Shown piece after piece: positions 20,001 to 29,163 of a stretch of DNA of 43,015 nucleotides. Below the pieces are notes generated by a model that was not told the origin of the DNA, ran no database searches, and saw only the letters and a program-made list of their open reading frames with translations. This DNA comes from Patescibacteria group bacterium UBA5194. Lineage in GTDB: Bacteria; Patescibacteriota; Gracilibacteria; BD1-5; UBA6164. The position numbers and the translations under genes were made by a program. The stretch covers positions 1-43,015 of the forward strand of contig DHWA01000003.1 in assembly GCA_002412935.1 (NCBI GenBank), read 5' to 3'. Position 1 is the stretch's first letter, and the number at the start of each line of letters is the position of its first letter.

Positions 20001-22179
20001 AAATCTTTTTCACTAATTTTAATCCTATTCTTCATTTTTCTTTATCAACAGTCAAAACTTCTATTTCAATTTTTTCTCAAACTTTAACAATTTCTTCAAC
20101 TGTAGCAACTCTAGTAGGAGCTAATTTTGAAATATGAATCATCCCAGTTTTACCCCTAAATTCAACTATTGCTCATGTTCAAGTAATTATATTTATAATT
20201 TCTCAAGTGTGTATTTCTCAAACTGTAGGTTCCCATATAATATTTTTAACCCAAGCTAATGCTTTTTCTGCTCATATACTATCTTTTCAAGTTACAAAAG
20301 TCTTTCAATCATCTTCTATATGTATTTTTACAGCAAAAGTAGCTTCTGCTTTTTGAATATTTTCTCATCATTTTCAAATTATTTCTCTTATTTTATCAAC
20401 AGGAATAACTATACTAAGTATACGAGGAGCATGTGGAGAAAGTTCTTTATTTGGTTCTGATATAATGCTATTCATTTCTTTAAGTATATAAGAAGTTGCC
20501 TCAGTACTTTGAGAAAAAGCCTCTTTAAATACTTGCATACTTAATCATTTTACTTTAACATCAAGTTGCATAGCAGTTATACCATCTTTAGTTCTTGCTA
20601 CTTTAAAATCCATATCTCCTAGGAAATCTTCTTGAGCTTGAATATCTGAAAGTATTTTATATTTTCAAGTTTCTTCATCATAAATCATACCCATAGCAAC
20701 TCAAGCTACATGAGTTTTCAAAGGAACTCAAGCATTCATCAAACTCATAGAACTTCAACAAATTGAAGCCATAGAACTAGATCAATTACAAGTCATTGTT
20801 TCTGAAACTACTCTCATCATATATGGAAAATCTAAATCATTTGGAAGAACTACTTCTATTGCTTTTTCAGCTAGTCTACCATGACCTATTTCTCTTCTAC
20901 CTGTTCATCTCATCATTCTTACTTCTCAAACTGCATACGGAGGAAAGTTATAATGATGAATATATCTTTTTGTATCTTCTTCATACATACCATCAATTAT
21001 TTGAATATCATCTGGTCATCCCAAAGTTGTAACTGATAAAGCTTGAGTCATACCTCTTTGAAATAATGCACTTCAATGAGTTCTAGGTAAAAGTCCTACA
21101 TCTCAGATTATTTTTCTTACTTCATTTAATTTTCTTCCATCAAGTCTTTTTTCATTTTGAAGGACATTTAATCTCATAACTTCTTTAACTCTCTTGTAAA
21201 CCAAATCTCAAACAAAAGTCATTTCTTCTTTTACTTTTAACATATCACTACCTGCTTCAAAAGCATACAATTTTTCATTTATTAAAAAATCTTTTACTTC
21301 TTCATCAAATTTATTTAAAGTTTCCTGAAATTCATGTTTTCAAGTCTCATAAAGAGCATCCAATTTTTCTTTAGTTAAAAATTTTTGAATATTTGAATAA
21401 AGAGTCTCATCTGGTTTATTATAAAATTCTTTTACTTTACATATTCAATAATTTTTTTCATAATCAGCAATAAAATCTAATTGTGCTTTACAAATTGTTT
21501 TTATTATACCATGAGCAAACTCCAATGATTTCATCATATCATCATCAGATACTTCTTTACTTTGAGATTCTACCATAGTTATTGCATCTACAGTACCTGC
21601 AACAATTAAAGTTAATTTAGAATCTTCTTCTTCTATAAAATTTGGATCAAATATAAGTTTATCATCACTTGTTAAAACAACTCTAACTCATGATACAGGT
21701 CATTCAAAAGGAGCTGTAGTCATAAGTAAAGTCAAAGAAGCTCAAGTAATTCAATGAAAACTGAAATCTGATTCATTTGAACTAGAAAGAGTTGCTGCTA
21801 TAATTTGAATTTCATTTATTAATCATTTTGGAAACATAGGTCTAATAGGTCTATCTATTATCCTAGAATTGATTATTGCAACTTCTGAAGGTCTTCATTC
21901 TCTTTTATGAAATCTATTTCAACCTATTTTTCAAGTTGCATAATATTTTTCTTGGTATTCAACTGATAAAGGAAAATAACTAGCCATTTTATTTACTCAT
22001 TCTTCTTTTATTCCACAAGTTGTAAATAAAACATTTCAATTTTCATTACTTATTGTAACAGCTCAATTAGCAAGTAATCCTATTTTTCCTGCTTCAAAAG
22101 TAATATTTTGTCATTCTATTTCATAAGTTTTTTTAAGAGATTTTAGCTCTGTTGCAGTCTTATCAGATAATCAAATCAT
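19999..22179 (-). CDS. pnp: Polyribonucleotide nucleotidyltransferase (PNPase)
   Basis: This 726-residue PNPase catalyses phosphorolytic 3'-5' RNA decay as a trimer. The two RNase PH-like cores are present: first core [20 protein letters not shown] with [10 protein letters not shown]; second core [56 protein letters not shown] and [19 protein letters not shown]. They are followed by a KH domain ([19 protein letters not shown]) near 575 and an S1 domain (VGEIHTGEIINIITGTGAI) near 650-720. Length is normal. UGA codons serve as Gly, for example in the KH motif. It starts with ATG preceded by an A/T-rich leader lacking a Shine-Dalgarno. Confidence 0.96.
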
Positions 22180-22337
22180 AATTATAAGTATTAAGAAATA
22201 AATAGTACTAATTATTGTAATTTTTATGAAATACTAAGTTTCAAGTAATAGTCACTAAATTTTTTATCAACTAATACTTGCTTCTTAATACATCATCTCT
22301 TACCAAAATTTTTACTTGCAAAAGTATACTCAAAAAA

Positions 22338-22369
22338 TAAAAAAAGTGAAAATATTTTCACTTTTTTTA
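22338..22369 (-). terminator. Terminator of the AI-2E family permease gene
   Basis: AAAAAGTGAAAATATTTTCACTTTTT is a perfect palindrome with a stem of 12-13 bp and A/U runs on both sides. It is 14 bp past the permease stop at 22383. (Written in halves: AAAAAGTGAAAAT and ATTTTCACTTTTT.). Confidence 0.75.
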
Positions 22370-22382
22370 TTTTTTATAATTA

Positions 22383-23492
22383 TTACTTATTAACAAAAAA
22401 ATTTTTCACCTTTTGTAATGTTTTAATCTCTGCTTTTGTAAGTTCTATATCTAAATTTGATTTTAATACTCATTTTTCAGATAATAAAATAGCAAGTGGT
22501 TTTGTTTCTTCAAATTTAGAAAATATTATACTTATAATAACCATTATAGGAACAGACAATATAGCTCCTACAAAACCCCAAATAAGTCACCAAAACACTA
22601 AAGCTAAAAGTATAACTAGAGGACTTAAATTAAGTTTATTTCAAGTAAGTTTTGGATCTATAATATTTCACACTATCATTTGAATTAAAATAAGTCATGA
22701 TAGTACTATAAAAAAATTAACATGCCCATCAAACTGAATTAGACTTAAAACAGCAGGAAATATTACAGCAATAACTGATCAAATATTTGGTATAAAATTT
22801 AAAATAAATATCAAAAAAGCCCAGAACATAGCAAAATCTAATCATACGGATTTCATGACCATATATGAAAATAATCAAGTCAATAGACTCACGAAAGTCT
22901 TGATTAAAAAATACGATTTTACATCTTGTCTTATTTCATGTATTATATCAAAAACCTTTTTCCTTTTATCTTTATCACTAATAATTAAATCAAGTTTCTT
23001 ACTAAAAAATTTATATTCTAAAAGTATAAATATAAGATAAAAAAGTATTATTCAAATATAACTAAACATATTAGTTATCAAAGTTGCCATAGAATTAAAA
23101 ACCCTTTGTAAATCTATATAATTCCATAATTTTTGATAGAATTCTCCTTCTTCAAGCCCAAATCTAAGTACATTTTTATCTATCAAAAACCTTAATTGAT
23201 CTTGATAAAATGATGATTTTAAAAGTATATCTTCTATATTTTTATTTATTATATTTGCTACAATCCAGAAAATAAATCCATATATAAGAGCTGTGATAAT
23301 AAATGATACAAAAGAATTTTTTATATGTTTTTTAAAAAATGAGTATGTTGAAATAATTGAAAACGCTAAAAATAAAGCAATAACAAAAGGAATAATAAAT
23401 GAAGATCCTATATAAAGTACATAAAAAAATATAACTAAACTAATAATTGTTAAATTTATATTTAATAAAGTATTACTTTTATTTATATTCAT
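22383..23492 (-). CDS. AI-2E family transporter (PerM-like)
   Basis: This 369-residue membrane protein has about seven to eight hydrophobic segments. It has the family architecture: two N-terminal helices (LNINLTIISLVIFFYVLYIG and SSFIIPFVIALFLAFSII), a soluble loop, then FILNFIPNIGSVIAVIFPAV (two segments) and GNIIDPKLTGNKLNLSPLVI with ALVFWGLIWGFVGAILSVPI. Members export varied solutes or act as Na/H antiporters; the AI-2 role applies only to a few. It is 17 bp downstream of an exported coiled-coil gene and probably co-transcribed with it. Many membrane glycines are UGA. Confidence 0.88.
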
Positions 23493-23509
23493 AAATTATA
23501 AGAAAAAAT

Positions 23510-24265
23510 TTATTTTAATTCTAATAAAAAAATTTGTAATTTTTCGATAAGTAAATCATATACGTATAATTCTATTTTTCAAACACTAATTCGAGATAAT
23601 ACCTTCTTTTCCTTTTTTATCTGAACATTTTTTATTATTCTTTCCAAAATATATTTTCTTTTTTCCAAACTTAAATTTATAAAATCTTTATTATCCTTAA
23701 ACAATTGTAGTTTTTCATCAATTTTTGTTGTAATTAATTCATTTAAATCATTTTCAAATTCATCATTATTAATTTTAATTTTTTCTTTTATAATTGTTAC
23801 TTTTTCATCTAAAATTTCTTTATTTTTAGATATTTCATCTTTGATTAAGTTATTTTGTTTTATAGCTTTTAAACTATCTTTTATATAATCTAAATAATCT
23901 TGTAATTTTTCAGTATCAACAAATACTATGATTTTTCTATAAGTTTCTTTTTTTATATTAAGTAATTTTTTTTCATAATCTAGAACACCTTTTTGCACCT
24001 TGAAATCATTATAATCTTTTATAATTTTATTTATTTCTTCTATCTGTGAAAGAGTTAAATCATCTTTTAAAAATTCTTTTACATCAGAAATACTTGATAA
24101 ATCAGGAGTTTTTTGATATATCTCCTTCTGTTTTTCTTGTAATATAGCTATATTTTGTTTCAATTCAACGATAGTAACTCACGTTGAAGCTGAAACTTTA
24201 CCAAAAATAGATAAAATAAACAAAACTATAAATATTATTTTTACATATCTGCCAAAGTTAATCAT
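23510..24265 (-). CDS. Exported coiled-coil protein, unknown function
   Basis: This 251-residue protein has a signal peptide (MINFGRYVKIIFIVLFILSI, cleavage expected after KVSA). The rest is nearly all helical and rich in Lys, Glu, Ile and Leu, with heptad-like spacing across residues 30-220, for example QNIAILQEKQKEIYQK and NKEILDEKVTIIKEKIK. I recognise no domain. It is the first gene of a pair with the AI-2E-type permease and sits downstream of the folded element at 24291-24365. Only two UGA codons occur, consistent with few glycines. Confidence 0.78.
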
Positions 24266-24290
24266 ATCTTATAAAATTATATTTTAACGA

Positions 24291-24365
24291 AAATTAGAGA
24301 ATCTTTTTAGAGTTTAGTTGTTAAACTAAGGCTTTAACTCGAAAAATGATATGATTCTCTAATTT
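24291..24365. repeat. 75-bp element with 13-bp inverted ends and internal stems
   Basis: AAATTAGAGAATC (24291-24303) and GATTCTCTAATTT (24353-24365) are perfect inverted repeats. Inside, GAGTT/AACTC and TTAGTT-gtta-AACTAA form nested stems. It lies 25 bp upstream of the ATG at 24265. It could be a leader RNA structure or a small MITE-like insertion; there is no U-run expected of a terminator. Confidence 0.5.
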
Positions 24366-24432
24366 AAGTAAATGTATGATATACAATTTTATATTATTTA
24401 CAATCTTTTAATGTAAAGATTACGTGAAGAAA

Positions 24433-25347
24433 TTAATTAAATATTTTTAATATATCATCAATATTTAAATCTTCTTCATTTTGATACTTAGTTTTATATA
24501 TTTTCAATTTTGAAGTAATATACTGTGTCAAATTAATATACAATGGATTATCTATTTCTAAAGTTCACATTTTTAATATAATTCAATTTATATTATCTAT
24601 TTTATCTGCTTTTGTATTATAATTAATTTCAAGTTTTGTTATATATCTCTTTATAACTGAATCAAGTTTTAATTTAACTTTACTCGTTAATTCTTTAGCA
24701 TTTTTACTTAAATCTTCACATTTTCAATTACCATATAACACATATGAAGATGTATTATATTTTAATAAACACTCATTATCATATGTCATATACTGTAAAG
24801 AATTTTTACATCAGTCTTTTAATACACAAGTTTTTACTGTTTTTACTCAACACACGTAATTTTTAGATAAATCACATCAATGTATATCACAATCAGAGCT
24901 ATTTAAACTATTTTCATATTTTGTATCACATATTCAATCTCAAACTTTTGCACACGTTGTATGACATCATGGCAACAAAGTTTTATGACCTGTTTGCTCA
25001 TTAACTTCATAACAAGCAGATGGATAAACAAAAGTTAATCAAGCACAACATTTATTATCTTTATAAGGATCATTATCTTGATTTCATGGATATGGTCAAT
25101 TTCAACCAAGTGATTCACAATTACTATTTAATTTAATTTGATTATTTATATTTAAAGCTCAAGTACTTGCTTTAATAGTAGTAGTTCATATATTTAATAT
25201 ACTTCAACTAGTCGTACTTCAAGTACTTGTAGTAATAGTTTTTATTGAAGTGGTAGGAACAATGATAGTAGCAAAAGTAGCAAATGAATTAAAACTAATA
25301 AACAATAACAATAATATAGAAAATATATATAAATAATTTTTTTTCAT
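24433..25347 (-). CDS. Exported cysteine-rich protein with a Kazal-like segment
   Basis: This 304-residue protein has a signal peptide (MKKNYLYIFSILLLLFISFN) and a Thr/Ser-rich linker (residues 28-60). A cysteine-rich middle contains CHTTCAKVGDGICDTKYENS, a DGIC motif seen in many exported CPR and archaeal proteins. It is followed by VCGVKTVKTCVLKDGC and YMTYDNECLLKYNTSSYVLY-GNGKC. The Y-x-TYDNEC and closing GNGKC resemble the core of Kazal-type protease inhibitors, as in the protein at 32604-33755. The C-terminal 90 residues are a charged helix. It is divergent from lexA across 129 bp, but whether it is regulated by LexA is unknown. Confidence 0.78.
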
Positions 25348-25415
25348 ATTTATAATAATTATCAAATAATAGTAAGTATAAATTATAGAAAAAAATAAAA
25401 TATTTGCAAATTTAT

Positions 25416-25454
25416 TTGACTTTTTAAACACTTTTTATATACTAATAAGTATAT
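25416..25454 (+). promoter_or_regulatory. lexA promoter with an overlapping inverted repeat
   Basis: TTGACT (25416-25421), a 16-nt spacer and TATACT (25438-25443) form a good housekeeping promoter 22-34 bp before the lexA ATG. The perfect inverted repeat ATATACT-AATA-AGTATAT (25437-25454) covers the -10 and start region, the position expected for an autorepressor site. Confidence 0.6.
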
Positions 25455-25476
25455 GTTTATATATTAAATTAATACT

Positions 25477-26106
25477 ATGATTACAGATAATCAACAAAAA
25501 GTTCTTGATAAAATTGTTAGCTTTATGACAAAGTACGGTAAATCACCAACTATTGAAGAACTTAGAATTGTACTTGAACAGAAATCAAAAAGATGAGTAA
25601 CTCAATACTTAGAGTCTCTTGAAAAAAAATGATTTATAAAAAGAGATAGCTCTTATAGATGAATAAAATTATGAAATTCTATATGAATTCAGACAATACT
25701 AAATATACCTATTTTAGGTTATGCTAATGCAGGAAAACCTCTAGTTTTTGCTGAAGAAAATGAACTAGGAACATTAACTGTATCAAAAAGTATAGTAAGT
25801 GGAAATGAAGAGAATTATTTTTTCTTAAAAATAGAATGAACTTCTATGAATGATTATAAGGTTAAGTGAAAAACAATTGAAAATTGAAGTTATGTACTTA
25901 TCAAAAAAGATGATGTTAATTTGAATGAAAACAATGCTTTCCTTTTTATAGTTGATTCTTGTGCCACTATAAAAGTTCCAAAAATTGACTGAGATACTCT
26001 ATATCTATTACCTAAATCAAAAGATTCTAGTCATAAACCAATTATTTTATCAAGAGAAGATAATATAATAATAAACTGAAAAGTTGTTGATGTATTCAAT
26101 TTCTAA
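25477..26106 (+). CDS. lexA: LexA-family SOS repressor
   Basis: This 209-residue repressor has an N-terminal winged helix: QQKVLDKIVSFMTKYGKSPT, IEELRIVLEQKSKRGVTQYL and KKGFIKRDSSYRGIKL. A S24-type self-cleaving domain follows, with candidate cleavage site A85-G86 (GYANAGKP), nucleophile S123 in EGTSMND and catalytic K166 in CATIKVPKIDGDTLYL. RecA-stimulated cleavage would lift repression of DNA-damage genes. K38-R39-G40 in the recognition region uses UGA for Gly. It is the only plus-strand gene for many kb and is transcribed from the promoter with an inverted repeat, so autoregulation is likely. RecA is not in the window. Confidence 0.93.
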
Positions 26107-26149
26107 AAACAAAAAAAGTATTTTAAATTAAAATACTTTTTTTGTTTTT
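26105..26149. terminator. Bidirectional terminator between lexA and the rRNA methyltransferase gene
   Basis: AAAAACAAAAAAAGTATTTT and AAAATACTTTTTTTGTTTTT are complementary over 20 bp around a short AAATT-type loop. The convergent genes end within 2 bp of its edges. Confidence 0.8.
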
Positions 26150-27482
26150 ATCTCAAATTATCAAGATAAATATTTGGAATAAATTCACCATTTTTGTATT
26201 TTCATATACTTACTCATATCTTGTATAAAAATATTTTTTTCCATAATTCACTTATATCCATATCCGTTACAAAAATCTCATCTTTGTATCTATAAAATTT
26301 CTTGTATTTTATCGAAAAATTATAATTATCTTCAATATATTTTTCCAAAAATTTTGTATCCTTTGATGATAATTTTTCAAAATTTTGAACTATATCTTTT
26401 TTTACTTGTGCAAATTTATTTTTTTTATCTATTTTTACATCAAATAAAGAATTTCTAGAGTATTTTGGTTTAATTTCCTCTTTTTCTATACTTTTTATTT
26501 TTCTGATTTTTGCTACAAAAAATCATCCAGTATGGCTTATATGTGGCCAATTTCTGATAAAAAGCTGTCATTCTGAGTGTAACGAAGAATCCCTTGAACC
26601 ATTGTTTTGGTTATTAACATTGCTTAAGGGATCCTTCACATTCGTTCAGGATGACAAAGAATCACTATTTTTATTACCTAATGAAACTACTTCTAAACAA
26701 TCTTTATATCTATCCATAACAGCTTCTATAACTCATTCATTCTCCAATTTATTTAATGTACAAGTACTATAAACAAGTTCTCATCACACTTTCAGAGTTT
26801 TTACAGCACTATCAATTAGAGAAAGTTGCAGTTTTGAAATTGATTTTATATTTTTTATATTCCGGTATTTCAGAGAGTCATCAGTTTTAAAGGCAGTTCA
26901 TTCTCAACTACAAGGAGCATCCAAAAGTACTTTATCAAAAAGCTCTTCAGATTCTTTAAAAAACCTTCAATCATAATTTGTACATACTACATTCAAAGAT
27001 CACATCCTATCTAAATTGAAAAAAAGTCATTTAAACCTTTCTTTATTTATCTCATTTGCTACAATAATTGAATTTGGATAATACTCAGAAAGTTGAGTCG
27101 TCTTACCTCCAGGACTTGCACTCATATCCAAAATAGTATACTCTGAATAATCAATTTTATCCCCTGACATATAATAAGGTGAACTTGATGCAGCCAATTC
27201 TTGTACATAAAAATATCCTTTTTGATGTTCTGAAGTATTTCATAATGCTGTATCTAAATCCTCAAATCTATCAATATAAAATGTATTTTTTCACAAACTA
27301 GTTTCAGTTAATTGCCATCAGTTATTTTTTGCTATCTTTTTAAAATTTTCTATACTCACCTTATTTGTATTAACTCTTATTGATTTTTTTAATGGCATAC
27401 TACAGGCACAATCAAATTGATTAATTTCATCATCAGAAAAATTGAATTCTTTTTTTATATAGTTTATAAAATCTTGTTTCAT
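26148..27482 (-). CDS. RNA (cytosine-5-)-methyltransferase, RsmB/RsmF (NSUN) type
   Basis: This 444-residue SAM-dependent m5C methyltransferase probably acts on 16S rRNA. An N-terminal helical part with CACSMPLKKSIRVNTNK is followed by the Rossmann core: DMSASPGGKTTQLSEYYP (about 117-134), IVANEINKERF, VVCTNYDGRFF, LLDAPCSGEGTAFKTD near 187 and VYSTCTLNKLENEGVIE near 236. The last motif holds the nucleophilic Cys and PCSG the second Cys. The C-terminal extension (CPR-style, about 140 residues) begins with the 91-bp palindromic element translated in frame (residues about 275-305). It then continues with LFIRNWPHISHTGGFFVAKI, the final strand of the fold, so the insert sits in a loop. RsmF and NSUN assignments cannot be separated by eye. 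Confidence 0.9.
26566..26656. repeat. 91-bp palindromic element inside the m5C methyltransferase gene
   Basis: It begins TGTCATTCTGAGTGTAACG and ends GTTCAGGATGACA. It has the same length and orientation as the dnaX copy at 5655-5745, with about ten differences by eye. On the minus strand it reads LSSGTNVKDPLSN then VNNQNNGSRDSSLHSEGQ, in the same frame as the dnaX copy. The differences are mostly conservative at protein level. Confidence 0.85.
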
Positions 27483-27578
27483 TATTAAAATTAAAGAAAT
27501 TAAGAGAATAAAAATATCCTTTTGTGCTTTTTTATTTTTGGTAATTATATACAAAATTATATTATTACAATTTAAAAC

Positions 27579-27607
27579 AAAAAAATACCACTTTGCTGTG
27601 GTATTTT
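27579..27607 (-). terminator. Terminator of the TM-helix membrane protein gene
   Basis: AAAATACCAC and GTGGTATTTT (27582-27591, 27598-27607) form a 10-bp stem with a 6-nt loop, followed on the minus strand by a U-run. It is 16 bp past the stop at 27623. Confidence 0.75.
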
Positions 27608-27622
27608 AATAAAAAGATTTTT

Positions 27623-28363
27623 TTATTTTTTAAAACTCTCAAGTATTTCACGAGCTACATCTTTTCATCCAAGTCAAAAAGCAATTCATGCTCATATCGT
27701 AATAGTTGAAATGAATCAAACAAATATCGTATTTATAATAAACTCATCAACTATTTTTACATAATTCAAAACTATCATTATAGTAAAAAAAAGTACTATA
27801 AATTTTGACCCCATAGCTATTATTCTACTTGTTTGATGTTTTGTTAATTCTAAAGCATAAAAAACTATATCATAAATAGTATCAGCAAATCTTAATCAGA
27901 AAAATCCTATACAAACTGCTATAAATAAATTTGGTAAATAATTTAATACATCACTTAAAAATATTTCAACCTCAGTAATTCAAAGAACAACAATACTTAA
28001 CCTAAAAAATATTAAAAAAACATAATAAGAAAATGCTTTAGCTGTAAGTTGATCAATATTTATTTTTTCAGTAAGTTTTTTTCTTTTTATTTTTTTTATT
28101 TCTCAGTTATTTTCAGTAATTGATTCTGGAATGATATCTTCTCATAAATTTAAATCCATTTTCGATTCAAGTTTATTAATCAAGTTAATGATTTTAAATT
28201 TTTTAAAGATATATATTACTGATTCATATATAATTATCGAGATAAGTATACCAAATAACAATATAGTTATAGCTCATATTATTTTTGGTGCATACATTTC
28301 AGCTTTCAACATCAAACTTTCATAGATATTATCAATAATTTGTTGTCATCAATTTAATAACAT
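27623..28363 (-). CDS. Small mechanosensitive-channel-like (TM_helix) membrane protein
   Basis: This 246-residue protein has an N-terminal helix (KIIGAITILLFGILISIII), a charged cytosolic loop of about 55 residues, then YYVFLIFFRLSIVVLGITEV, LPNLFIAVCIGFFGLRFADT and IVLFFTIMIVLNYVKIVDEF. It ends with FISTITIGAGIAFGLGGKDV and AREILESFKK. The last helix, with GLGGKDVA, matches the pore-lining TM_helix motif of small MscS-related proteins common in Patescibacteria. The beta domain of full MscS is absent. An osmotic role is inferred from the family, not shown. Confidence 0.8.
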
Positions 28364-28448
28364 ATTTTTATAATTAATAATTAAATATAAAGTCTTAGAT
28401 TTTTAGTTATTTTAATTATATCATAAAAAAATAAAACTACAAAAAAAT

Positions 28449-28476
28449 TTGACTTTAAAATAATTTTTTATAAAAT
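28449..28476 (+). promoter_or_regulatory. Possible promoter of tRNA-Gly(UCA)
   Basis: TTGACT (28449-28454), 16 nt and TAAAAT (28471-28476) match the lexA promoter layout (TTGACT-N16-TATACT). It would give a leader of about 45 nt before the tRNA. Confidence 0.4.
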
Positions 28477-28526
28477 GCTGGAGCACTTAACTTGAGATTA
28501 CACACTTTGTAAAATACTTATAATAT

Positions 28527-28605
28527 GCGAGGGTAACATAAAAGAGTGAGTGTACTAAGGCTTCAACCCTTGGGTGTGCCAGTTCAAACCTGGTCCCTCG
28601 CTCCA
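28527..28605 (+). tRNA. tRNA-Gly with anticodon UCA, reading UGA
   Basis: The acceptor is GCGAGGG/CCCTCGC, followed by discriminator T and an encoded CCA. The D stem is ACAT/GTGT with a 10-nt loop lacking the usual GG. The anticodon stem is TAAGG/CCTTG with loop CTTCAAC, so the anticodon is TCA with U33 and A37. The variable loop is 5 nt and the T arm GCCAG-TTCAAAC-CTGGT. G1-C72, C2-G71 and U73 are glycine identity elements in bacteria. Total length is 79 nt, with two nucleotides rather than one between the D and anticodon stems. It pairs with the many in-frame UGA codons and supplies the decoding of UGA as Gly. A selenocysteine tRNA is excluded by the normal acceptor and T-arm lengths and the lack of a long variable arm. 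Confidence 0.9.
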
Positions 28606-28608
28606 TAA

Positions 28609-28682
28609 AAAAAAGAGCTTAGAACTTAGATATTAGAACTTAGAAAAGAAAATCTAAGAGATAAGTTTTAAGTTCTTTTTTA
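28609..28682 (+). terminator. Hairpin terminator downstream of tRNA-Gly(UCA)
   Basis: AAAAAGAGCTTAGAACTTA pairs with TAAGTTTTAAGTTCTTTTT over 19 bp with two G-U pairs. An inner hairpin CTTAGA...TCTAAG sits in the loop and a U-run follows. Confidence 0.55.
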
Positions 28683-28721
28683 TACTAAAACACTAAAACA
28701 TAATCCCTAATCCAAAATATT

Positions 28722-29054
28722 ATGGCAAATACTCACGGACTGACATCGAGAATAGTAAAAAAACAAGCAGCAGCTAGAAAACTTGCAAAGAATAAAAAAG
28801 CTTCTTTTCAAATTTATATTGGTAATGAAAATGCTGTAGCAAGAAAAAATACTAGTTACAAAGCAAGAAAACATTATATGGAAAATAAACAAAATTTCCC
28901 AAAGAAAAAACTTTCTACTAAAAATCATCAATCACTTATGGAACAAGGAATATTAGATGAAAGAGGATTTTTTAAAGTTGGTAAAAAGAAAAATTATGTT
29001 ACTTGATCTATGGTTGATACAAAAGGTCTTGATTTTTATGGAATGCCTAGATAA
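28722..29054 (+). CDS. Small basic protein of unknown function
   Basis: This 110-residue, strongly basic protein (MANTHGLTSRIVKKQAAARK at the N-terminus) has many Lys and Arg and a helical first half. It ends MVDTKGLDFYGMPR. It resembles a ribosomal or nucleic-acid-binding protein in composition, but I recognise no family. One in-frame UGA (YVT-Gly-SMVD) extends it beyond the standard-code stop. It sits between tRNA-Gly(UCA) and a clear terminator, suggesting a short independent transcript. The start codon is the first ATG of the frame and has no Shine-Dalgarno. Confidence 0.75.
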
Positions 29055-29077
29055 TTTAGATAAAAGAATAAAATTAT

Positions 29078-29109
29078 AAAAAAAAGACAAAAATTTTTGT
29101 CTTTTTTTT
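29078..29109 (+). terminator. Terminator of the basic-protein gene
   Basis: AAAAAAAAGACAAAAA and TTTTTGTCTTTTTTTT form a continuous 16-bp palindrome 24 bp past the stop at 29054. Confidence 0.8.
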
Positions 29110-29163
29110 GTTTTTGAATACCATAATTTTATAACTTTAATTTTTATAATTATAAATTATTTA

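Noticed and set aside
28492..28524. TTGAGA...TATAAT as the tRNA-Gly promoter
   Set aside because: The spacer is 21 nt and the -10 ends 2 nt before the mature tRNA, so transcription could not start correctly.
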